Positions 7,853-15,347 of a stretch of DNA of 64,000 nucleotides are shown here, in pieces. Both the position numbers and the translations under genes were made by a program. Positions within the stretch are counted from its first letter, which is position 1; the number at the start of each line of letters is the position of its first letter. This DNA comes from Parapedobacter defluvii (GTDB lineage: Bacteria > Bacteroidota > Bacteroidia > Sphingobacteriales > Sphingobacteriaceae): positions 65,550-129,549 of the forward strand of contig NZ_BMIK01000011.1 of assembly GCF_014642075.1 (NCBI RefSeq), written 5' to 3'. Below the pieces are notes generated by a model. The model had not been told where the DNA came from and did no database searches. It was given only the letters and a program-made list of their open reading frames with translations.

Positions 7853-9511
7853 TTACTTTGTTAACAAGTACTTTAGATCATTTGCCGTGTATATCTCTGG
7901 TAAGTGGTAGCCGTTAACAAAAATCGTAGGTGTGAAACTGATACCTGTTTTAACACACCATTTCGCCATCGCTTTCAGCTTTAAGCCTTGCTTTTCGAGT
8001 TCACCGTTCATTGGGTATCTAGTTGCAAAAGCGGCGTAATCTTTGTCTATGGAACGATACCAGTCGTCTATGGCCCGTTGGGTCAATTCGTCGTCCCTCT
8101 TTTCGGCAATTGCCATCAGGTGCTTTACCGGAGCAGCTCTCATGTCTTTTTGACTATCAGTAGCCGTAAAGATAATCTGCAACTGTACCTCAGGATTCGT
8201 TGCAAGAATGCTCTCCAACATCACGTGTGCTTTTGAGCACGGTCCGCAATAAGGATTGCATACCTTGACGATTTTGTGTTTGGCATCCGCATTCCCAAGT
8301 GTTATGCCCAACCCGTGTGTGGTTTCCATAATGGTCGGTTGTTGACTGAGTATAGCTTGAAAGATACCGGGATCATGTTTCAGTCGCGTGAACGATAGCC
8401 AATGGCTACGCCCTAGACGGGCGGCTTTTAATGCGGGAATCAGTAGCTGGACGGCGATGAAAACCAAGCTTGCAAATATGGCATAATCAATGATTGCCCC
8501 TTCCAACCCCTGACTAGCACCAAGATAATTGTACGATCCGGTATACAGGGCCAATCCGGCCTGGAGGGCCAAGATGACCAGCGTGGCCAGGCATAGCCGA
8601 CACCATTGTCTGGCCACACGCCATTGGTAATATAGGGAAAATACAATATACGTAGTGGCCAACAGGGAAATTACTGACAGAAGTGGGAGAACCTGCATAT
8701 TAGTTAATCCGGCAGTAGCCAGCATTAGAAAAGCGCCCAGAAAATAGCTGAAGCCTATCTTCGCCCAGCTGGTTCCCGAAATGTTTGCACCTTTGGATTC
8801 CAGCAATGCGGAACAACCGCTTCTATCAGCATCGCCTGAACAAACCTGGCGCAGCGCTAGGTTATTCGTATCGGCTTCGTACCAGACCAATAGTAAGGTA
8901 ATATAGACGCCTATAACAGCGAGCAGCAGATATATTGTGTTAGCCCAGCCGTTATCAAGAGCGGGAAATGGGCCCAGTACGTAATACATTGCGAGGGTAC
9001 AAGCAACCAAGAGCGGCATTGTAAGCGCCGCGACCCGGCCGACAACCTGCTGCCTTTCTTTTTTTCTAAAGCTGGAGTAATCGTGCTCGATGGGTAATTT
9101 CTCATCTACTGCAAGTAATATGACCCCCGAAAAGCAATCTAAAAAGGACGCCCTTGGTTGCTTGGTCCATTCCCCCGTCTCAGTGTCCATGTATTCAACT
9201 TCCATTTCATCCGCTCTTTGGACGACGGTAAATTTCATTTGACCACTAGTATTACGCACCTGTGCGATAAAGGGTGGCTTAACGTCTGATAATTGCTCAG
9301 CGCTTATCCGCAAGCCACTGTTTATGACTCCTACTTGGTGCAGGCCCTCGCTGATCGCCAGCAGACTTGGATAATCGGGATGCGTTTCAATAGCGTCTGC
9401 CACCATTGTTCTAGAAATGGGTACGTCGAGACTTCTTGCCAATACATAAGCAGCATGGATCGGATTTTCCATACGGGGTACTACTAGCGATTTCAAAAGG
9501 TGTTTTATCAT
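7853..9511 (-). CDS. C39-like domain / VKOR / thioredoxin fusion, disulfide-forming membrane protein
   Basis: A protein of 552 residues in three parts. Residues 1-140 look like a C39 peptidase fold (HPDYPSLLAISEGL, PPFIAQV), but there is no Cys before 126 and the catalytic His position is replaced (MKFTVV), so it cannot cut and may only bind. Residues 155-365 form a VKOR membrane domain with loop cysteines C224 and C233 and the quinone-side pair C304-x-x-C307. Residues 385-552 form a DsbA-like thioredoxin domain with C422-G-P-C425 and cis-Pro in TPTIFVNG. Such fusions pass electrons from a substrate thiol to quinone, making disulfides in the periplasm. It is the first full-length gene of the operon, 140 bases upstream of the precursor gene. 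Confidence 0.88.
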   Translation of the reverse strand: MIKHLLKSLVVPRMENPIHAAYVLARSLDVPISRTMVADAIETHPDYPSLLAISEGLHQVGVINSGLRISAEQLSDVKPPFIAQVRNTSGQMKFTVVQRADEMEVEYMDTETGEWTKQPRASFLDCFSGVILLAVDEKLPIEHDYSSFRKKERQQVVGRVAALTMPLLVACTLAMYYVLGPFPALDNGWANTIYLLLAVIGVYITLLLVWYEADTNNLALRQVCSGDADRSGCSALLESKGANISGTSWAKIGFSYFLGAFLMLATAGLTNMQVLPLLSVISLLATTYIVFSLYYQWRVARQWCRLCLATLVILALQAGLALYTGSYNYLGASQGLEGAIIDYAIFASLVFIAVQLLIPALKAARLGRSHWLSFTRLKHDPGIFQAILSQQPTIMETTHGLGITLGNADAKHKIVKVCNPYCGPCSKAHVMLESILATNPEVQLQIIFTATDSQKDMRAAPVKHLMAIAEKRDDELTQRAIDDWYRSIDKDYAAFATRYPMNGELEKQGLKLKAMAKWCVKTGISFTPTIFVNGYHLPEIYTANDLKYLLTK

Positions 9512-9640
9512 AATTCGATTTTAATCGCGTTTTTTTCAGGAGTACGAGGAGGAGCATAATATTGTCCCATCAACAATCCTCATCCGTGCTGAAATCGGCA
9601 GTAGAACTGAATACGTTCATTCAATCCTCTTTTGCCCCAT
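9508..9640 (-). other. Chain of three tiny overlapping ORFs in the operon leader
   Basis: Read on the minus strand: ATG at 9640 gives MGQKRIE and stops at 9617; ATG at 9620 overlaps that stop as ATGA and gives MNVFSSTADFSTDEDC, stopping at 9570; ATG at 9570 overlaps as TGATG and gives MGQYYAPPRTPEKNAIKIEL, whose TGA (9510-9508) overlaps the ATG of the VKOR fusion, again as ATGA. AGAGGA- and GAGG-like purine stretches precede the second and third ATGs; none precedes the VKOR start. The arrangement suggests translational coupling or a leader-peptide control element. It may still be chance, since the ORFs are very short. Confidence 0.35.
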
Positions 9641-9736
9641 TAATATGTTAAAAATATCATGCTTGTTTGGGGAGAATCAGGTTAAAATTCTACTCAATCC
9701 CAATGTATCATAATTTAATTTGCGTCTAAATTACGA

Positions 9737-9766
9737 CAAATATAATTAATAAATATTATTTATCAA
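9737..9766 (-). promoter_or_regulatory. Bacteroidota-type promoter of the peptide operon
   Basis: On the minus strand a -7 box TATATTTG (9744-9737) matches TAnnTTTG exactly, and a -33 TTG (9766-9764) lies 19 bases upstream, the spacing expected for the main Bacteroidota sigma factor. Transcription would begin near 9730, leaving a leader of about 220 bases before the VKOR fusion gene, which carries the tiny ORF chain. The surrounding 9720-9840 stretch is very AT-rich. Confidence 0.6.
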
Positions 9767-9936
9767 GTAAAAAATTAACTAAATTTATCTCAAAAAAAAA
9801 ACCATAAAAATTTAATCTTCTGATCATAATCCAATATCTTATTTTGTAGTTCCCCGGGTCGTTCGGTACTTACTCGAAAATTGCAGCATTTTCACGCGAA
9901 GTTTTCGTCAAATCTGTCATCAGTGGGGAATGGTCA

Positions 9937-10119
9937 GTGCGGGTAAAACGCGTACTGGGAAGTTTGACGAATGTCGAACAGCCCATGGAAGAAGCCCCAT
10001 ATCAAGCCAAGGAGGAACCGGCAAGGCGAAAGGTCGTGCCCATCATCAGAGGGAGACGGCAATCCCGTTTGGTTTATGATCCCAGAATTGGAAAATTTGT
10101 ATCACGTAAGCGTTTTTAG
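9937..10119 (+). CDS. Orphan 60-codon open frame, possible gene remnant
   Basis: A 60-codon frame starting MRVKRVLGSLTNVEQ and ending in a very basic tail (RRQSRLVYDPRIGKFVSRKRF region). The frame is open further upstream without an ATG. I do not recognise it. It lies between the promoter of the peptide operon and a degraded IS3-type transposase, so it may be a fragment left by insertion events or a chance frame. The basic composition would suit a nucleic-acid binding fragment, but nothing more can be said. The rest of 9767-10205 holds no other recognisable gene. Confidence 0.15.
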   Translation: MRVKRVLGSLTNVEQPMEEAPYQAKEEPARRKVVPIIRGRRQSRLVYDPRIGKFVSRKRF

Positions 10120-10205
10120 CTTTTTATTAAATTCGTATTTCATACCAAGTTAACGGGTGCGGAACAAGATTTTTTTGCAAATGAAATTGTTTTGGAGCTT
10201 GAGGT

Positions 10206-10620
10206 AGATTACACCTGGATTTCATGCACGATACGTTGGCCAATGGCAAGACGATCCGGACGCTGAACATCATCGATGATTTCAGCCGTGAGGCACTTTC
10301 CATTTCGGTGGACGCGAGCCTTCCGGCCCACCGCGTGATCCGAGAATTGGAGAAACTGGTCGAATGGCGGGGCAAGCCAGAGAAGATCCGCTCGGACAGC
10401 GGACCGGAATTCATGGCAGCGGCGGTGACCGAATGGTGCGGTAAAAAACAGATAACATGGGAATTCATCCAGCCGGCAAGCCCACACAGAACAGCCTGAT
10501 TGAGCGGTTCAACAGAACCTTCCGCCGGTGAATTCCTGTTGAAATATGGAAAACTCCCAACCCAAAATGGCCAGTGCCAGTTTCCCACATTACAACAGGA
10601 TAACAACAGCAAATCTGGTG
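10206..10620 (+). pseudogene. IS3-family transposase (integrase-core) remnant with two frameshifts
   Basis: From about 10206 the frame reads DFMHDTLANGKTIRTLNI, then IIDDFSREALSISVD, EWRGKPEKIRSDSGPEFM and QITWEFIQP, the DDE integrase core of IS3-type OrfB (family block normally D...NGP-E-F...). After IQP one G is missing compared with the expected IQPGKPTQNSLIERFNRTF; the latter reads on in the next frame from about 10471. A second shift occurs after FRR at about 10530, where the frame meets TGA and EFLLKYGK continues in another frame. The 5' half (OrfA and the start of OrfB) and the true C-terminus are missing. It is a dead fragment. No terminal inverted repeats could be assigned. Confidence 0.8.
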
Positions 10621-11093
10621 CCCTCCTGATTGGAATTTTTTAGTTTTGGATGTAGCTAGTTAGGGTAAGATTACACAGCCATGAGCTCCGCCGCGTGAAA
10701 GAGCTGGCCTCTTCAACTCCTCGAAGACAAGTTTAGATCGTAGCCTTCTGATTGGCGATGAACGTCCAACCAGGGTGCGGATAACTTAATTAATAACAGC
10801 TACCCGCCGAGAAAGTTTAGGTTAATTGAGATTCGTCAACGTAAAGATGAACGCAATGGCCGGCTCAAGCTTTCTTTATAAGAGCAAATCCCAGCCGCAT
10901 GGCTTGCACTTGGCTGTCAGTTGCAGAATGAATATCGAAAGCGTCCAATGTGTTATTTAATCAATACTCCGTTAAAAACTGGGACAAATTTCTGATTTAC
11001 AGTAAAATAAGTGGATAAATAGTGGTTGGAATATTTAAATAAACCATTGATTTTCAGTATCTTAATAGTGTTTTTTGAAGCATTATTTGAGAT
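10621..11093. other. 473-base stretch with no recognisable gene
   Basis: Between the dead IS3 transposase and the IS4-type transposase. Many stops occur in all frames and no conserved protein, RNA gene or clear repeat was seen. The last 150 bases are AT-rich and should include the left end and promoter of the IS4-type element, but I could not match its terminal repeats by eye. Confidence 0.5.
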
Positions 11094-12299
11094 ATGGTCA
11101 CCAAGGGTTATAATCTGTACAAATCACTGATAGTCAACATATTGATTAACATGAAAAATATCAACGCGTGCAGGCAGCGTTTTGTGGTCAAGGCCGTTAC
11201 CCTTTTCCTCTCGATAAAGGGTCGGGTCAATTTCCAGCAACTGGGAAGGTACGGCAAATATAGCGAACAGCGTTATCGCATCCAATTCGAAAAGCCATTC
11301 GATTTCATGGAATTCAACTGCAGCCTGGTCAGGGAACATGCCAGTGGCCATTATATCATCGCCCTTGACCCCAGTTTCATCGCCAAATCGGGCAGGCAAA
11401 CACCCGGCATCGGCTATTTCTGGTCGGGCCAGGCGGCCAGGACCAAACGGGGGCTGGAGATGCTGGGTATGGCGGCAATCGATGTGGACAACCACACCGG
11501 ATTCCACCTGGACGCCTGCCAGACGCTGACCGGTAACCATCCCGACAGGTCACTTGCCGGGATCTATGCGGACTGCTTCACCGGCCACAGTGAAAAACTC
11601 TCGGAACTCTCCCGCGTCGCTGTCGCCGATGCATGGTTCACCAAGAAGTCTTTCATCGATGCGGTTTGCGGTGCCGGTTTCCAGTTCGTGGGCAGGATGC
11701 GCGATGACGCCAACCTGAAGTACCTCTACACCGGCCCACAAAAACCCGGTCGCGGAAGGCCACGGGTGTACGACAGTAAAGTCAACCACCAAGATATCAA
11801 AACCGAACATTTCCCTGAAGTGGTACTGGAAGATGGAACCCTCGCCACCACCGCCGTCGTCTATGCCGTATCACTCAGGCGCAAAGTCCGTGTGGTAAGG
11901 GTACCGTTCGACAAGAAGCACAGACTGTACTTCTCTACCGACACGGAGATGGATGCCGCAACTATCGTCAGATACTACAGGCTACGCTTCCAAATCGAGT
12001 TCATATACCGCGACGCCAAACAGTTCACCGGGCTGGAGAACTGCCAGGCAAGGAGCGAGAACAAACTGGACTCCCACTTCAATATGGCCCTGACGGCAAC
12101 AAACGTAGCCAAAGTTGCGCACTGGATAAGCATCCCGAAAAAAGAACGGGGTGCGTTCTCTATAGCCGATATCAAGACGATGAACCACAACGCCTTACTG
12201 ATGGATAGATTTTTTTCAACCTTTGGCGTGAACCCACACTTGCGAAAAAATCAGAAACATGTCAAAGAACTATTACTATACGGCACTATTGCCGCTTAA
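11094..12299 (+). CDS. IS4-family transposase (apparently intact)
   Basis: A protein of 401 residues. The three parts of an IS4 DDE catalytic core are visible: ALDPSFIAKSG (first Asp, near 95), VAVADAWFTKKSFID (second Asp, near 182) and YYRLRFQIEFIYRDAK near 299-314, which fits the Y-(2)-R-(3)-E-(6)-K signature exactly and supplies the catalytic Glu. No frameshift or internal stop is seen, so the enzyme may be active. An internal ATG at 11151 (MKNINACRQRF) is a possible alternative start. It lies in a gene-poor stretch beside a dead IS3 fragment. Terminal inverted repeats and target duplication were not resolved. Confidence 0.88.
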   Translation: MVTKGYNLYKSLIVNILINMKNINACRQRFVVKAVTLFLSIKGRVNFQQLGRYGKYSEQRYRIQFEKPFDFMEFNCSLVREHASGHYIIALDPSFIAKSGRQTPGIGYFWSGQAARTKRGLEMLGMAAIDVDNHTGFHLDACQTLTGNHPDRSLAGIYADCFTGHSEKLSELSRVAVADAWFTKKSFIDAVCGAGFQFVGRMRDDANLKYLYTGPQKPGRGRPRVYDSKVNHQDIKTEHFPEVVLEDGTLATTAVVYAVSLRRKVRVVRVPFDKKHRLYFSTDTEMDAATIVRYYRLRFQIEFIYRDAKQFTGLENCQARSENKLDSHFNMALTATNVAKVAHWISIPKKERGAFSIADIKTMNHNALLMDRFFSTFGVNPHLRKNQKHVKELLLYGTIAA

Positions 12300-12317
12300 A
12301 AATTAACTAACTATTGA

Positions 12318-12464
12318 TTTGACAGATGGTACAAAAAATCGAAATATCATGAAGTAGTCATCAAATTGGATAACATCATTACCGTATCAATCAGTCCAAC
12401 AGAAGCCCAAACGCTGTTTACCTCTTTTATGTTTCACAAGCAAAACGTAAATTACCAAAACTGA
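12318..12464 (+). pseudogene. Short open fragment downstream of the IS4 transposase
   Basis: An ATG-poor frame of about 48 codons contains YHEVVIKLDNIITVSISPTE and continues to HKQNVNYQN before TGA at 12464. It has no start codon of its own in the expected place, so it could be the tail of a gene cut by the insertion. I do not recognise it, and it may be a chance frame. The remaining sequence up to 12636 shows no gene. Confidence 0.2.
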
Positions 12465-12636
12465 TTATAATTTACAGCCAAATCGAAAAATCGCTCAACG
12501 AAGCAAAGTAAAGAAGTAAAATCTTACCTGACGGCCGACAGCTTGTCATTAAGCATGACTCCCAAGTATACCGGCATTCCGATGACAAGATCGAAAAGCT
12601 TTAAGACCGGCTTTGGCTTGCCGTATATTGTCATTT

Positions 12637-13617
12637 TTATTGGATCAGCAGGTTGCACCCGCGGACGTCGCTTTGGTCAAAGCGACCCAATACTTCGAAA
12701 TGGCCACCTGGGTGCGTTTTGCCAAGATCCTGCGTAGCAATGAATGCGCAGGATTGCACATTGGCAAGGTCAATCACATTGATACCACCCGTTAAACCGG
12801 TGGGGAGAATGGTAAAGGGGTCATTCGTATCCCGGACGATGATCTTCATCCAGGGAGGGCAGCGGAATAAGCCGTTGCCCGCTGAGTAAGCTTGCGACAG
12901 CAATTCAGTCATACCATATTCCGAATGTATTGAATCGACATTAAATCCCGAACGAAGCCGTTCATGTACTTCCTCGCGGATCATTTCCCTCCTTCGGCCT
13001 TTCATTCCACCCGTTTCCATGACAATCAGCTTGGGGAAATCGATCCGGTAATTTTCCACAAAATCCAGCAACGCATAGGTAACGCCGATCAGCAACGTCT
13101 TACCGCCGGTTGCTTTAAGGTGTTGTAAACGATCAAACAGTTCCTGGTGGTTATACAAGAAGTAACCACTTAGCGGGTTTCTGCTTTCGCGGATTAAGTC
13201 GTCCACCATGTAGATAAGCGACGATCCTTCCCGCTCGGCGTAGGAGGGAAGAAGGGCCAGAATGGTCCAGTCTGTTGGAACGCCGTAAAACCGTTCGAAG
13301 GCCGTGCGGAAGCTTCTTTCGTAGATGGCTACATCCGCCACGTAATGTTTGCTTTGTACGCTGCCTGTGGTACCCGAGCTACTGAAAGTCAGCTGCGGTT
13401 CCTGCGTTACGGATACGATGCGGTGCTGCTTGAACAGCTCAATGGGCAGAAAGGGGATATGTTCCGGCTGTTTTACCGCAACCGGATTTATACCCAATAA
13501 GGCAAGGTATTCGGCATATACCGTGCAATGGCGGGATTGGTGCCGGAAGATTTCCAGGCAGCCACCGGTAAACTCCTCGGATGAAGAGATGGAAAATATG
13601 CGGTCTGCCGATACCAT
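12637..13617 (-). CDS. LuxE-like acyl-protein synthetase / acyltransferase
   Basis: A protein of 326 residues of the LuxE (PF04443) ANL-type superfamily, which activates fatty acids as acyl-AMP and passes them to a protein or carrier. Visible blocks are the phosphate loop TFSSSGTTGSVQSKH near 80, ETGGMKGRRREM near 208, SEYGMTELLSQAYS near 240, and the C-terminal DLANVQSCAFIATQDLG and GRFDQSDVRGCNLL. Bacteroidota members stand alone without a lux operon. It begins 12 bases after the stop of the fabG-like gene on the same strand, so both likely act on the same acyl chain. No acyl carrier protein or ketosynthase is present in this window. Its 3' end borders the insertion-sequence region. Confidence 0.8.
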   Translation of the reverse strand: MVSADRIFSISSSEEFTGGCLEIFRHQSRHCTVYAEYLALLGINPVAVKQPEHIPFLPIELFKQHRIVSVTQEPQLTFSSSGTTGSVQSKHYVADVAIYERSFRTAFERFYGVPTDWTILALLPSYAEREGSSLIYMVDDLIRESRNPLSGYFLYNHQELFDRLQHLKATGGKTLLIGVTYALLDFVENYRIDFPKLIVMETGGMKGRRREMIREEVHERLRSGFNVDSIHSEYGMTELLSQAYSAGNGLFRCPPWMKIIVRDTNDPFTILPTGLTGGINVIDLANVQSCAFIATQDLGKTHPGGHFEVLGRFDQSDVRGCNLLIQ

Positions 13618-13629
13618 GTGTCCGAATCG

Positions 13630-14373
13630 CTACAGCATTCCGCCGCACACGGACAGCACCTGTCCGTTGATGTAGGATGCCAGGTCTGACGCCAGAAACA
13701 GACAGGCATTGGCCACATCTTCGGTCTCTCCGGCCCGTTTCAGTGGAATATTTTGCTCCCAACCTTCCACTACTTTCGGATCCAGTACATCGGTCATCTC
13801 CGTCCGGATAAATCCCGGCGCAATGACATTGGTGCGGATGTTGCGCGATCCCAGTTCTTTGGCTACCGATTTGGAAAAACCAATGATACCCGCCTTTGAA
13901 GCGGCATAGTTAGCCTGTCCGGCATTTCCCTGTACGCCTACCACCGAACTCATATTGATGAATACACCCTTGCGGTTTTTCATCATGATTCTGGAAGCAG
14001 CTTTGGTCACGTTGAAAACCGATTTGAGGTTTACATTGAGTACGTCGTCCCATTGGTCTTCGGTCATCCGCAGTAACAGGCCATCTTTGGTAATTCCGGC
14101 ATTATTGACCACCGCATCCAGGGTCCCAAATTCCGAAACGATATCGTTGATTAATTTTTCGGCTTCTTCAAAAATGGACGCATCCGACCGGTACCCCTTT
14201 ATTTTGGTGCCATGAGCCTGAAGTTCCTTTTCAAGGGCTTCTCCTTTCTCTACAGATGACAGGTAGGTAAATGCTACATTCGCTCCGTTTGCGGCAAATG
14301 TTTCCGCTATTTTCCGGCCAATTCCTTTGGACGCACCAGTAATCAGTGCTGTTTTTCCTTCGAGTAGTTTCAT
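13630..14373 (-). CDS. fabG: 3-oxoacyl-ACP reductase
   Basis: A short-chain dehydrogenase of 247 residues, the normal FabG length. The NADP(H)-binding GASKGIGR is at 13-20, NNAG at 90-93, the catalytic triad Ser142/143, Tyr156 and Lys160 (YAASK), and the C-terminal CGGML. It would reduce the beta-keto group of an acyl-ACP in fatty-acid synthesis. It is the first gene of a two-gene unit with the LuxE-like enzyme, which suggests a dedicated acyl pathway rather than the general one. A -7 box lies about 40 bases upstream. Confidence 0.9.
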   Translation of the reverse strand: MKLLEGKTALITGASKGIGRKIAETFAANGANVAFTYLSSVEKGEALEKELQAHGTKIKGYRSDASIFEEAEKLINDIVSEFGTLDAVVNNAGITKDGLLLRMTEDQWDDVLNVNLKSVFNVTKAASRIMMKNRKGVFINMSSVVGVQGNAGQANYAASKAGIIGFSKSVAKELGSRNIRTNVIAPGFIRTEMTDVLDPKVVEGWEQNIPLKRAGETEDVANACLFLASDLASYINGQVLSVCGGML

Positions 14374-14411
14374 TTGATTGCTGTCTATATGCTATTTAAA
14401 AGGTATCGGCG

Positions 14412-14419
14412 CAAACTTA
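14412..14419 (-). promoter_or_regulatory. -7 promoter box upstream of fabG
   Basis: Minus strand TCTAAGTTTGC contains TAAGTTTG, an exact TAnnTTTG match, at 14419-14412. The nearest TTG lies 24 bases upstream, slightly too far. The same TCTAAGTTTGC core recurs before the MATE and LOG-family genes. Confidence 0.4.
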
Positions 14420-14531
14420 GAAAAAAATCACGACCTGTCACTGCAATTTAAATTATTGTAATAATTAAACGATATTGTTGATAAGCTGCAAATTATTTGC
14501 GTCCTTAGCTACACGACAACGACAACAAACA

Positions 14532-15344
14532 ATGAACGACGAGTTTTTTAGTCAACTTTACCGTAAACAACAAGAGATCAACGATGTGCCCCCCAATGGC
14601 ATGATTGCCGGATGGGCATTGGGCTTGCTGGATTTACTTTTTCCGGAACGCCAAACGCATCCCGACCGGACCATTGAACAGCTTAAAACCCAGTTTACCC
14701 AGTCTGAAAAAGAACTGGTGGGCATTTTAAATAGAACCAAAGCCTGTGAAGATTGCAACAACGGTTTAATTGCCACCCAATTTTACGGGTCACTGCCCGA
14801 AATGCGCCGGATGATGTACACCGATGCTGCGGCAATTTACGAGGGAGACCCCGCCGCAACCAGTGAATTTGAAGTAATCCGTACCTATCCGGGCTTTTTG
14901 GCCATCGCGCTCTACCGGCTCGCACATCGGCTTATGACACTGGATGTACCGCTCTTGCCGCGTATCCTTACGGAACACGGACATTCCCAGACCGGTATTG
15001 ATATCCATCCCGCGGCACAGATCGGTGAATATTTCTGCATCGATCACGGCACGGGCGTGGTAATCGGGGAAACGGCGGTCATCGGCAACCAGGTGAAAAT
15101 TTACCAAGGTGTAACGCTGGGTGCGATGAGTGTTGAGAAATTTTTAGCCAATACACGGCGGCACCCCACCATACAGGACCGGGTGGTTATTTACGCCGGC
15201 GCAACCATTTTAGGTGGCGATACGGTCATTGGCCACGACAGTGTAATCGGAGGTAACGTGTGGCTAACATCCAGTATCCCTCCGTATACCACTGTCTATC
15301 ATCAGTCTACCGTAAAAATTGTTGACTCAAAAACAACCCATTAA
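14532..15344 (+). CDS. cysE: Serine O-acetyltransferase
   Basis: A protein of 270 residues from the ATG at 14532 (MNDEFFSQLYRKQQ); an in-frame start 57 bases earlier exists but adds a weak, unconserved stretch. After an alpha-helical N-terminal domain come left-handed beta-helix hexapeptide repeats with the catalytic block IDHGTGVVIGETAVIG and the glycine-rich GGNVWL near the end. It acetylates serine with acetyl-CoA to give O-acetylserine in the cytosol. The stop is followed 3 bases later by the cysteine synthase start, so the two steps of cysteine synthesis are co-expressed; CysE and its partner often form a complex through the CysE C-terminus. Confidence 0.93.
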   Translation: MNDEFFSQLYRKQQEINDVPPNGMIAGWALGLLDLLFPERQTHPDRTIEQLKTQFTQSEKELVGILNRTKACEDCNNGLIATQFYGSLPEMRRMMYTDAAAIYEGDPAATSEFEVIRTYPGFLAIALYRLAHRLMTLDVPLLPRILTEHGHSQTGIDIHPAAQIGEYFCIDHGTGVVIGETAVIGNQVKIYQGVTLGAMSVEKFLANTRRHPTIQDRVVIYAGATILGGDTVIGHDSVIGGNVWLTSSIPPYTTVYHQSTVKIVDSKTTH

Positions 15345-15347
15345 CGA

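Noticed and set aside
9512-9736. A riboswitch in the peptide-operon leader
   Set aside because: No conserved riboswitch core or strong terminator/antiterminator pair was visible; the tiny ORF chain explains the leader better.
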